23,664 nt of DNA from assembly GCA_964581365.1 (NCBI GenBank), contig CAZOOF010000035.1, positions 1 through 23,664 on the forward strand. The letters are read 5' to 3'. Positions 16,486-23,664 of this stretch are shown here, one piece after another (within the stretch, counting starts at the first letter, position 1; every line of letters starts with the position of its first letter). This DNA is from JAITWN01 sp964581365 (lineage in GTDB: Bacteria; Pseudomonadota; Gammaproteobacteria; SZUA-140). A program made the translations under genes and the position numbers. The notes beneath the pieces were generated by a model. The model ran no database searches and was not told the origin of the DNA. It saw only the letters and a list, made by a program, of their open reading frames with translations.

Positions 16486-17880
16486 TTACTGCTCCGAACG
16501 CTCCGGATTGAACCAGGCCAGCCGCTCGCGCAGACTGACCACCTCGCCGACGATCAGCAGCGTCGGCGCATGAATTTCCTGCCGCGCCACCAGGCTAGGC
16601 AGACTCTGCAGCGTACCGGTGAGCACCCGCTGCGCAGGCGTCGTGCCGCGTTCAATCAACGCGACTGGCATCCGCGCCGGCACGCCGTGACGCTGCAGCT
16701 CACGACAGATGATATCGACCGATTCCAGTCCCATGTAAATCACCACGGTCTGTGCCGGTCGCGCCAGCGCATCCCAGTCCAGATCGACGCCGCCGTCGCG
16801 CCGGTGTCCGGTGACGAACAGCACTGAATGGGCGTAGTCGCGATGCGTGAGCGGGATGCCGGCATAGGCGGCGCAGCCGTTGGCGGCGGTAATCCCCGGC
16901 ACCACCTGGAACGATACTCCCTCGGCAGCGAGCGTGGCGATCTCCTCGCCGCCCCGGCCGAACACGAAGGGATCCCCGCCCTTCAGGCGGACCACGTGCC
17001 GGCCGGCGCGCGCATGGAAGACCAGCAGATCATTGATCTCTTCCTGGCGCAGGGCGTGGTAGTCACGCCGCTTGCCGACATAGATCCGCTCGGCCTCGCG
17101 GCGCACCAGATCGAGAATGCCATCGGGAACCAGGCGATCGTAGAGCACCACGTCGGCACGCTGCATCAGGCGCAGCGCCCGGAAGGTGAGCAGGTCGGGA
17201 TCTCCCGGACCGGCACCGATCAGGCTGACCTCACCGCGCGGCGCACGGGGATCGGCGCTTTCGATGGCCTGTTGCAGCATCTCGGCCGCCTCGGTCTCCC
17301 GGCCGGCAAACACCAGCTCGGCCACCGGCCCCTCGATCACCTGCTCGACGAAGCGACGGCGCGCACCCATCGGCAGGCGCTCCTTCAGACGTCCGCGAAA
17401 GCGCTCGAGCAGCGCGGCCAGCCGTCCGTACCCGGGTGGAATCAGCGTTTCGAGCCGGGCCCGCAGCGCGCGCGCCAGCACTGGAGCGGCACCCCCGGTC
17501 GATACCGCGATCAGCAGCGGCGAACGATCGAGCACCGAGGGCAGAATGAAATCGCAATGTCCGGGATCATCGGCCACATTGACCGGTACGCCGCGTTCTC
17601 GCGCAGCGGCGGCAACGGCCGCGTTGACGGCGCGATCATCGGTCGCGGCGAAGACCAGCGTATTGCCCGCGATATCGGACGAGCTGAAAGCGGCGGCGCG
17701 ATGCTGCAATTCGCCGGCGGCAGCCAGCGCGGCGAGCGTTGGCCCAGCCTCCGGGGCGACGACGGTCAGCCGGCATCCCGCGCGCAGCAGGAGTTCGGCC
17801 TTGCGCGCCGCGACCTCTCCTCCTCCGACGAGGAGGCAGTCGCGCCCGCGCACATCGAAAAAGACGGGGAGATGCTTCAC
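16486..17880 (-). CDS. cysG: Siroheme synthase CysG (trifunctional)
   Basis: CysG makes siroheme, the cofactor of sulfite and nitrite reductases, from uroporphyrinogen III in three activities: two methylations, NAD-dependent oxidation and iron chelation. The 464-residue protein has the N-terminal dehydrogenase/ferrochelatase half with VGGGEVAARKAELLL (18-32), NVADDP containing the catalytic Asp104, and VSTGGAAPVLAR (126-137). The position of the serine phosphorylated in Salmonella CysG (Ser128) is Thr here, a conservative change also common elsewhere. The C-terminal methyltransferase half starts at about 217 with VSLIGAGPGDPDLLT, then VRLKGGDPFVFGRGGEE (297-313) and VVPGITAANGCAAYAGIPLTHR. 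It starts nine bases after the serS stop, in the serS-cysG arrangement seen in pseudomonads. Confidence 0.98.
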   Translation of the reverse strand: MKHLPVFFDVRGRDCLLVGGGEVAARKAELLLRAGCRLTVVAPEAGPTLAALAAAGELQHRAAAFSSSDIAGNTLVFAATDDRAVNAAVAAAARERGVPVNVADDPGHCDFILPSVLDRSPLLIAVSTGGAAPVLARALRARLETLIPPGYGRLAALLERFRGRLKERLPMGARRRFVEQVIEGPVAELVFAGRETEAAEMLQQAIESADPRAPRGEVSLIGAGPGDPDLLTFRALRLMQRADVVLYDRLVPDGILDLVRREAERIYVGKRRDYHALRQEEINDLLVFHARAGRHVVRLKGGDPFVFGRGGEEIATLAAEGVSFQVVPGITAANGCAAYAGIPLTHRDYAHSVLFVTGHRRDGGVDLDWDALARPAQTVVIYMGLESVDIICRELQRHGVPARMPVALIERGTTPAQRVLTGTLQSLPSLVARQEIHAPTLLIVGEVVSLRERLAWFNPERSEQ

Positions 17881-17889
17881 GCCTCTAGT

Positions 17890-19161
17890 CTAGCCGATGA
17901 ACTGCAATCGGCCCATGTATGGATGCAGCGCCTCCGGCACGTGAATGCGCCCCTGCGCGTCCTGGAAGTTCTCCATGATGGCCAGCAGCGTGCGCCCTAC
18001 CGCCAGCCCGGAGCCATTGAGCGTGTGCACGGGTTCGGGCTTGCGGCCATCGCCCGGCCTCCAGCGCGCCTGCATGCGACGCGCCTGGAAGTCGCCGAAA
18101 TTGCTGCACGACGAAATCTCACGATAGCGCTGCTGCGCCGGCAGCCACACCTCGATGTCGTAAGTCTTGCGCGCGGAGAAACCGAGATCGCCAGCGCACA
18201 GGGCGACGGTGCGGAACGGCAGACCGAGGCGCTTGAGCACTTCCTCGGCGTGAGCGGTGAGCTCCTCGTGCGCCGCCTGAGAGGTTTCCGGCTCCACGAT
18301 CTGCACCAGCTCGACCTTCTCGAACTGGTGCTGCCGGATCATGCCCCGCGTATCCTTGCCGTAGGAGCCGGCTTCGCTGCGGAAACAGGGGGTATGGGCA
18401 ACGAATTTCAGCGGCAGCTGGCCCGCCTCGATGATGCTGTCGCGCACCAGATTGGTCACCGGCACTTCAGCGGTGGGAATCAGGTAGTACGGAGAATCGC
18501 GCAGCGCGAACAGATCCGCCTCGAACTTGGGCAGCTGTCCGGTGCCGGTGAGCGCGTCGGCGTTGACCAGGTACGGCACGTACACTTCCCGGTATCCGTG
18601 CTCAGTGGCATGCAGATCGAGCATGAACTGGATCAGCGCCCGCTGCAGCCGCGCCAGCGGTCCGTTCAGCGTGACGAAGCGCGCGCCGGCCAGCGCGGCG
18701 GCGGCGCCGAAATCGAGCATGCCGAGCGATTCACCGAGCGCGACGTGATCCCGGGGTTCGAAAGCGAAATCTGGCGGCGTTCCCCAGCGACGCAACTCCA
18801 CGTTGTCGTTCTCGTCGCGTCCATCCGGCACCGAATCGTCAGGAAGATTGGGGATGCCGAGCAGCAGGGCGGAAAGTTCTCTCTGGATGTCCTCGAGCTC
18901 GGTCTCGGCGGCACGCAGCTCGTCACCGAGACGCGCGATGCCGGCCTTCAGAGTGTCGACATCCTCGCCCTGCGCCTTGGCGCGTCCGATGTCGCGCGAG
19001 CGGGCGTTACGCTCGTGCTGCAGTTCCTGCACGCGAATCTGCACCAGCTTGCGCTGCTGCTCGAGCGCCGAGATGCGGTCGACATCGAGTTGCACGCCGC
19101 GGCGGGCGAGACGCGCCGCGACGGTATCGAGTTCATTGCGCAGGAGTTGTGGATCTAACAT
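17890..19161 (-). CDS. serS: Seryl-tRNA synthetase
   Basis: SerS charges tRNA-Ser (and selenocysteine tRNA where present) with serine. The 423-residue class II synthetase begins MLDPQLLRNELDTVAARLARRG, as in E. coli; this fixes the start at 19161 rather than further upstream in the open frame. Residues about 28-105 form the long antiparallel coiled-coil arm that recognises the tRNA variable arm, ending near IPNLPDDSVPDGRDENDN. The catalytic core shows LPKFEADLF, LIPTAEVPVTNL, the motif 2 region TPCFRSEAGSYGKDTRGMIRQHQFEKVEL, and motif 3 with LNGSGLAVGRTL. Only a weak ribosome site (GGGG) precedes the ATG. The tRNA-Ser(UGA) substrate is encoded at 8524-8611. Confidence 0.98.
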   Translation of the reverse strand: MLDPQLLRNELDTVAARLARRGVQLDVDRISALEQQRKLVQIRVQELQHERNARSRDIGRAKAQGEDVDTLKAGIARLGDELRAAETELEDIQRELSALLLGIPNLPDDSVPDGRDENDNVELRRWGTPPDFAFEPRDHVALGESLGMLDFGAAAALAGARFVTLNGPLARLQRALIQFMLDLHATEHGYREVYVPYLVNADALTGTGQLPKFEADLFALRDSPYYLIPTAEVPVTNLVRDSIIEAGQLPLKFVAHTPCFRSEAGSYGKDTRGMIRQHQFEKVELVQIVEPETSQAAHEELTAHAEEVLKRLGLPFRTVALCAGDLGFSARKTYDIEVWLPAQQRYREISSCSNFGDFQARRMQARWRPGDGRKPEPVHTLNGSGLAVGRTLLAIMENFQDAQGRIHVPEALHPYMGRLQFIG

Positions 19162-19328
19162 GGACGAACCCCGGAATGGCTGGAGATTTGAGCGAGCCGC
19201 CGGAACGCGCGGTAAACCGACGCGATCGTGCACGCGTCACGTCCCGGCAGACGTTCAGGCAGCGGCAGTCAAGGAACCGACTGCCCTGCAGGGCAGCGGG
19301 CAAGGCGCAAGTATACAACCCGACGGGC
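19162..19328 (-). other. serS leader with competing inverted repeats
   Basis: There is no gene in these 167 bases. On the minus strand the perfect 16-base palindrome CTGCCCTGCAGGGCAG (19296-19281) shares its right arm with a second inverted repeat, GGCAGTC (19285-19279) and GACTGCC (19270-19264), separated by an eight-base loop. The two hairpins cannot form together. Neither is followed by a U-run, and I find no T-box consensus, so an attenuation role is only a possibility. Confidence 0.35.
19310..19315 (-). promoter_or_regulatory. Possible serS promoter -10 box
   Basis: TATACT on the minus strand matches five of six -10 positions and lies just after the terminator at 19329-19363, where a new transcript for serS would have to begin. 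The -35 area consists of the terminator T-run and is not consensus. It would give a leader of about 140 bases including the competing inverted repeats. Confidence 0.35.
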
Positions 19329-19363
19329 AAAAAAAAACCCGATCGCGGGGAGGAGCGATCGGG
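19329..19363 (-). terminator. Strong intrinsic terminator
   Basis: On the minus strand CCCGATCGC (19363-19355), an eight-base loop TCCTCCCC and GCGATCGGG (19346-19338) form a perfect nine-pair stem followed directly by nine Ts (19337-19329). This is the clearest Rho-independent terminator in the window. It ends transcripts from purB and from the predicted small RNA, and separates them from serS. Confidence 0.92.
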
Positions 19364-19426
19364 ACACGTGCGGACCGCGGCAGACTTGGAGGAGAAGAGG
19401 CGGGAGCGCCGTCAGCCGTACGCTTG
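19329..19426 (-). ncRNA. Predicted small RNA with anti-Shine-Dalgarno segments
   Basis: A predicted RNA of about 97 bases between purB and serS. The 3' end is the strong terminator with U9, the kind of tail that Hfq binds. The 5' end is inferred from a GATAAT -10 box (19438-19433), placing +1 near 19426. A pyrimidine-rich segment CTTCTCCTCCAAG (19397-19385) contains CCUCC, and the terminator loop reads UCCUCCCC (19354-19347); both are complementary to Shine-Dalgarno sequences. A CRP-type site is centred at -41.5. I do not recognise a known family. Alternatives are the 3' untranslated end of purB, which would be about 170 bases long, or a processed 3'UTR-derived RNA. No open reading frame on this strand fits. 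Confidence 0.45.
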
Positions 19427-19432
19427 GGAGCA

Positions 19433-19438
19433 ATTATC
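19433..19438 (-). promoter_or_regulatory. -10 box of the predicted small RNA
   Basis: GATAAT on the minus strand matches five of six -10 positions. The sequence 17 bases upstream (CGGCGG) is no -35 box, as expected if the promoter depends on an activator bound at -41.5. Confidence 0.45.
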
Positions 19439-19459
19439 CCTCCTCTCTCCCCGTGCCGC

Positions 19460-19475
19460 CGTGACCCGGGTCACA
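19460..19475 (-). promoter_or_regulatory. CRP/Vfr-type binding site
   Basis: TGTGACCCGGGTCACG on the minus strand matches nine of ten half-site positions of the CRP consensus TGTGA-N6-TCACA, and its inner 14 bases (19461-19474) are a perfect palindrome. Its centre (19467.5) lies at -41.5 relative to a +1 at 19426, the standard class II activator position. It begins 34 bases after the purB stop. Confidence 0.45.
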
Positions 19476-19508
19476 GATCAGCCCTTCCGAACCGTCGTAT
19501 GCGCCTCG

Positions 19509-20879
19509 TCAGACCTGCCGCGCGAGCTGGGACGCAAGCCCCGCATAAGTGGATGGCGTCAGCGCGAGCAGGCGTTCACGCGCTTCCTCGGGAATCTCCA
19601 GAGTCCGGATAAAGGCATGGAGCGTATCGCGATCGATGCGCCGGCCACGGGTCATATCCTTCAGCTTCTCATACGGCGATTCGATGCCGTAGCGGCGCAT
19701 GACCGTCTGCACCGGCTCGGCGAGCAGTTCCCAGGCCTCCGCCAGATCGGACTCGATGCAGGCGTCATCGACTGACAGCTTGCCCAGGCCGCGACGGCAG
19801 GATTCGAAAGCCAGCATCGCGTAACCGGCACCGACGCCGATGTTGCGCAACACCGTGGAATCCGACAGGTCCCGCTGCCAGCGCGATACCGGCAGTTTTT
19901 CCGCCAGATGACGCAGCACCGCATTGGCGAGTCCGAGATTGCCCTCCGCGTTCTCGAAATCGATGGGATTGACCTTGTGCGGCATGGTGGAGGAACCGAC
20001 TTCGCCGGCCACCGCCCGCTGACGAAAATAGCCGAGGGAAATGTAGCCCCAGACGTCGCGGCAGAAATCGAGCAGCACGGTGTTGATGCGCGCCAGGGCA
20101 TCGAAATACTCCGCCATGTAGTCGTGCGGTTCGATCTGGGTGGTATGCGCGTTCCAGGTCAGCCCGAGTTCCGTGGTGACGAATTCCTGCGCCAGCGCCG
20201 GCCAGTCGATCTCGGGATAGGCCGCGAGATGGGCATTGTAGTTGCCGGTGGCGCCGTTCATCTTGCCCAGCAGTCCGATGGCGGCGAAACCATCCCGCTG
20301 GCGGCGCAGACGCGCCACCACGTTCGCCATCTCCTTGCCCAGCGTCGTGGGCGTGGCCGGCTGGCCGTGAGTGCGCGACATCATGGTCCGGTCGGCGTAT
20401 TCGTGGGCCATGGATGCAATCGCCGCGATCAGACTGTCGATCGCCGGCAGCAGCACCCGCTCGCGCGCCTCGCTCAGCATGAGCGCGTAGGCCAGATTGT
20501 TGATGTCCTCGGAGGTGCAGGCGAAGTGAATGAACTCGCCGCTGCGCGCCAGCGCCGGATCGCCGGCGATCTTTTCCTTGAGGTAGTACTCCAGCGCCTT
20601 GACGTCATGATTGGTCCGCCGCTCGATCTCCTTGACCCGCGCCGCCTCCTGTTCATCGAAGCCGCTGACGATGGCGTCGAGCAGCGCCTCCGAGTCGCGG
20701 CTGAGCGGCGGAACCTCGGTGATGGCGGAGTGTGCGGCGAGCGCGCGCAGCCAGCCGATCTCGACCCGCATCCGGCGCTCGATCAGGCCGTATTCGCTGA
20801 ACACGGAACGCAGAGCGATGAGCTTGTCGCCATAGCGTCCATCGAGCGGTGACACAGCGGTGAGTGAAGAAAGTTCCAT
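19509..20879 (-). CDS. purB: Adenylosuccinate lyase PurB
   Basis: PurB removes fumarate twice in purine synthesis: from SAICAR, and from adenylosuccinate made by PurA. The 456-residue length equals that of E. coli PurB, and the start MELSSLTAVSPLDGRYGDK matches it, which sets the ATG at 20879 (GAGG six bases upstream) despite a longer open frame. Family motifs are RTNHDVKALEYYLKEK, FIHFACTSEDINNLAYALML, SRTHGQPATPTTLGKEMANV with the catalytic His, and the signature loop GSSTMPHKVNPIDFENAEGN with the catalytic Ser. It starts 13 bases after the hflD stop. The strong terminator is about 150 bases downstream. Confidence 0.98.
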   Translation of the reverse strand: MELSSLTAVSPLDGRYGDKLIALRSVFSEYGLIERRMRVEIGWLRALAAHSAITEVPPLSRDSEALLDAIVSGFDEQEAARVKEIERRTNHDVKALEYYLKEKIAGDPALARSGEFIHFACTSEDINNLAYALMLSEARERVLLPAIDSLIAAIASMAHEYADRTMMSRTHGQPATPTTLGKEMANVVARLRRQRDGFAAIGLLGKMNGATGNYNAHLAAYPEIDWPALAQEFVTTELGLTWNAHTTQIEPHDYMAEYFDALARINTVLLDFCRDVWGYISLGYFRQRAVAGEVGSSTMPHKVNPIDFENAEGNLGLANAVLRHLAEKLPVSRWQRDLSDSTVLRNIGVGAGYAMLAFESCRRGLGKLSVDDACIESDLAEAWELLAEPVQTVMRRYGIESPYEKLKDMTRGRRIDRDTLHAFIRTLEIPEEARERLLALTPSTYAGLASQLARQV

Positions 20880-20892
20880 GATGTCCTCTTGT

Positions 20893-21525
20893 TCAGGAAG
20901 CCTGCGCGGCCTCACGCAGGCGCTGCGCCGCGGTGGCGATCTGCCGCCGACGGAACAGGAGCTGTATGCGCGTGCCGCCATTCTGCCGCCACAGCACTGC
21001 CGAGCGCATGGCCGCCAGCAGCAGCGCGCGCACCCGGTTGGCGTTGGCGGGTTGACTGAGATGACCGTGCTCGCCGCCGACGATGATGCGCGGCGTCAGC
21101 GTGCTGACGGTGTTGACGTACAGATCCGCGAGCGCCGCTATCACGTTCTCGTGGGTGGTGGAAAAATGCTCGGCCTGTCCGCGGATGCGCCGGATGCCGG
21201 CACCGAGCCGGTCCATCAGTTCCCGGTTGCTGACCAGCTTGCGCTCGAGGTGCAGCACGCCGAGTACGTAGCGGATGATCTGCATTTCCTCCGCCGGCGG
21301 CCTGCCGCTCAGGTGACGCTCGAGCAGTCCGAGACCGATGTCGAGATTCGCGACGCCGCCGTAGACGGAAGGCGTATCCGGCGGATCGATCGCGAAGACG
21401 GATTCGATGATGCAGGCGAAGGGCGCCGGCGGCACTTTCCCCCGCAGCGCGACTTCGTTGACCAGCCAGGCGGCCTGGAAAGTCCCCGCGAGCGCAATGG
21501 CGGCATCATCCAGCGTACGGGCCAT
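20893..21525 (-). CDS. hflD: HflD, high-frequency lysogenization protein
   Basis: HflD is a peripheral inner-membrane protein. In E. coli it binds the lambda CII protein and lowers lysogeny; its normal cellular role is unclear. The 210-residue protein (213 in E. coli) is mostly helical. It begins MARTLDDAAIALAGTFQAAWLV, like the E. coli start, and has SVYGGVANLDIGLGLLERHL, RYVLGVLHLERKL, GQAEHFSTTHENVIAALADLYVNTVSTLTPRI and RSAVLWRQNGGTRIQLLFRRRQI, all typical of the family. The ATG lies two bases after the mnmA stop (TGACCATG), so the two are coupled. The mnmA-hflD-purB order is conserved in gammaproteobacteria. Confidence 0.96.
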   Translation of the reverse strand: MARTLDDAAIALAGTFQAAWLVNEVALRGKVPPAPFACIIESVFAIDPPDTPSVYGGVANLDIGLGLLERHLSGRPPAEEMQIIRYVLGVLHLERKLVSNRELMDRLGAGIRRIRGQAEHFSTTHENVIAALADLYVNTVSTLTPRIIVGGEHGHLSQPANANRVRALLLAAMRSAVLWRQNGGTRIQLLFRRRQIATAAQRLREAAQAS

Positions 21526-21527
21526 GG

Positions 21528-22685
21528 TCAGGCACTCTGCGCCGCGAGGATCGCCGCATCGGTGGCGCGCGAACTCCTGGCAACCTGTTCGATGACGCCG
21601 CCGCCCAGACACTCTTCGCCCTGGTAGAAGACCACCGACTGCCCGGGGGTGACCGCCCGCTGCGGCCGGTCGAATACCACGCGGCAGCTGCCGTCGTCCT
21701 CGACCTCTACGGTGCAGTCCTGATCCGGCTGCCGGTAACGCGTCTTGGCGCGGCAGCGCAGCGGCTCTCCTGGCGCTGGCGGCGGCGCGATCCAGTTCAG
21801 CTCCGTCGCCCGCAGCTCATCGGTATACAGCAAGGGGTGTTCGCCCTGAACGACCACCAGGGTATTGGTAGCCATGTCCTTGGCGGCGACGTACCAGGGC
21901 TCGCCGCTGCTTCCGGCGCGTCCGCCGATACCGAGCCCCTTGCGCTGACCCAGAGTGTAGAACATCAGCCCCTCGTGCCAGCCGAGGATTTCGCCGCCGA
22001 CGCCGCGGATCTCGCCCGCGCGCACCGGAAGATAGCGCTTGAGAAAACCGGTGAAATGGCGCTCGCCGATGAAGCAGATGCCGGTGCTGTCCTTGCGGTC
22101 ATGATTCACCAGCCCGGCCTCCCGCGCCAGCTCGCGCACCTCGCGCTTGTGCATGCCGCCGACCGGGAACACCGCGCGCGCCAGCTGTTCCTGGGACAGG
22201 GCATGGAGAAAATAGGTCTGGTCCTTGCCGGGATCGGCGCCCTTCAACAGGCGGCAGCGGCCGTGTTCACGCCGGACTGTGGCGTAATGACCCGTCGCCA
22301 GCCAGGCAGCGCCCCGCGCCAGCGCATGATCCAGGAAGGCCCGGAACTTGATTTCGCTGTTGCACAGGATGTCAGGGTTCGGAGTGCGTCCGGCCTCGTA
22401 CTCCGCGAGAAACCGGGCGAAAACCCGCTCGCGGTACTCCTCGACGAAGCTCACCGCGTCGAGCGCGATACCGATGCGGTCACATGCCTCCAGCGCGTCG
22501 AGGGCGTCGCGCTCTGCCGGGCACGGCGAGCCGTCATCGGTCTCGTCCTCCCAGTTTTTCATGAAGACGCCGGTGACCTCGCAGCCCTGACGGGCGAGCA
22601 GGAGCGCGGCGACGGACGAATCGACCCCGCCCGACATCCCCACCACCACGCGCTCGCCACTCATCGGCAAATCCATGGAATTCAT
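21528..22685 (-). CDS. mnmA: tRNA-specific 2-thiouridylase MnmA
   Basis: MnmA thiolates C2 of the wobble uridine in tRNAs for Lys, Glu and Gln, taking sulfur from TusE. The 385-residue protein has the PP-loop motif SGGVDSS (18-24), GRTPNPDILCNSEIKF with Asp106 and Cys108, GHYA, KDQTYFLHALSQEQL, and STGICFIGERHF with the second catalytic Cys204. The C-terminal barrel has the FTLGQRKGLGIGG-like stretch (YTLGQRKGLGIGG). The start is the ATG at 22685, with GAGAGAG just before it; a TTG four codons upstream and ATGs at codons 4 and 8 are alternatives. It is the first gene of the mnmA-hflD-purB unit and diverges from icd. Confidence 0.97.
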   Translation of the reverse strand: MNSMDLPMSGERVVVGMSGGVDSSVAALLLARQGCEVTGVFMKNWEDETDDGSPCPAERDALDALEACDRIGIALDAVSFVEEYRERVFARFLAEYEAGRTPNPDILCNSEIKFRAFLDHALARGAAWLATGHYATVRREHGRCRLLKGADPGKDQTYFLHALSQEQLARAVFPVGGMHKREVRELAREAGLVNHDRKDSTGICFIGERHFTGFLKRYLPVRAGEIRGVGGEILGWHEGLMFYTLGQRKGLGIGGRAGSSGEPWYVAAKDMATNTLVVVQGEHPLLYTDELRATELNWIAPPPAPGEPLRCRAKTRYRQPDQDCTVEVEDDGSCRVVFDRPQRAVTPGQSVVFYQGEECLGGGVIEQVARSSRATDAAILAAQSA

Positions 22686-22711
22686 TCGCTCTCTCAACCT
22701 GTTGCCGCGCT

Positions 22712-22717
22712 ATTGTA
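22712..22717 (-). promoter_or_regulatory. Possible extended -10 promoter for mnmA-hflD-purB
   Basis: TACAAT preceded by TGT on the minus strand forms an extended -10 (five of six -10 matches), 26 bases upstream of the mnmA ATG. The -35 at 17 bases spacing is TTCGCC, which is poor, as extended -10 promoters tolerate. Confidence 0.4.
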
Positions 22718-22822
22718 ACAGACCGCACAGGGTCGGCGAAAAGGCGGCGGACAGCGCCGGCGCGGCTGCCGCGGAGGCGCCGGACGGACCGGGCGCCGCA
22801 GGCAGGGAAAGCGCGCCAGACC

Positions 22823-22851
22823 TTGTGCAGCCGCGGTCGCATCGGTATCTT
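22823..22851 (+). promoter_or_regulatory. Possible promoter for icd
   Basis: TTGTGC (22823-22828) and TATCTT (22846-22851) are spaced by 17 bases, 41 bases upstream of the icd ATG. Matches to consensus are three and four of six, so this is tentative. Confidence 0.35.
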
Positions 22852-22892
22852 CGGACTCTTTCCCGCAACAGCAAACACAAAAGGTACCGCCC

Positions 22893-23664
<772 letters not shown>

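Noticed and set aside
14796..16511. Open frame of 571 codons on the plus strand
   Set aside because: It is antisense to the SulP gene; the translation is rich in His, Arg and Gln with no domain, as expected of a shadow of hydrophobic codons.
16828..19158. Open frame of 776 codons on the plus strand
   Set aside because: It lies entirely opposite serS and cysG, both fully supported by homology. Long antisense frames without stops are common in GC-rich coding DNA, and the translation shows no recognisable domain.

Overview
The window is a high-GC (mid-60s percent by eye) chromosomal segment of a non-enteric gammaproteobacterium. The evidence is gene order: miaA-hfq-hflX-hflK-hflC-hisZ-purA, mnmA-hflD-purB with icd divergent, and serS-cysG are all arrangements typical of that class. 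The closer lineage cannot be fixed from the sequence; something Chromatiales-like is a guess. There are no rRNAs, insertion sequences, phage genes or CRISPR arrays. Nearly every gene is intact.

Layout. (1) 1-8272, minus strand: miaA, hfq, hflX, hflK, hflC, hisZ, purA, then the start of an AbgT-family transporter that runs off the left edge and begins two bases after the purA stop. These cover tRNA modification, RNA chaperoning, ribosome rescue, FtsH protease modulation, histidine pathway regulation and AMP synthesis. (2) 8273-10274, a patch of small and less conserved genes: a 29-residue membrane peptide, tRNA-Ser(UGA), a YccA/Bax-inhibitor-1 membrane protein, an unrecognised 68-residue basic protein and an 87-residue protein that is 38% histidine. 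(3) 10275-14464, plus strand: a two-gene RND efflux system (adaptor and HAE1-type pump) without an outer-membrane channel gene. (4) 14484-19161, minus strand: serS, cysG and a DauA-like SulP transporter. (5) 19162-19508: a 347-base gap with the strongest unexplained signal. (6) 19509-22685, minus strand: mnmA, hflD, purB. (7) The first 257 codons of icd, plus strand, cut by the right edge.

The most interesting candidate is in the gap between purB and serS. On the minus strand a near-consensus CRP-type site (TGTGA-N6-TCACG) is centred exactly 41.5 bases before a start position inferred from a GATAAT -10 box. About 97 bases further on there is a perfect intrinsic terminator with nine Us. The predicted RNA has two pyrimidine-rich CCUCC segments, one of them in the terminator loop, which could pair with Shine-Dalgarno sequences. 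It looks like an undescribed Hfq-type small RNA under CRP/Vfr-like control, but this is inference from sequence only. Also notable are the strict every-second-residue histidine pattern of the 87-residue protein, and the unusual proximity of several FtsH/Hfl-related genes (hflX, hflK, hflC, yccA, hflD).
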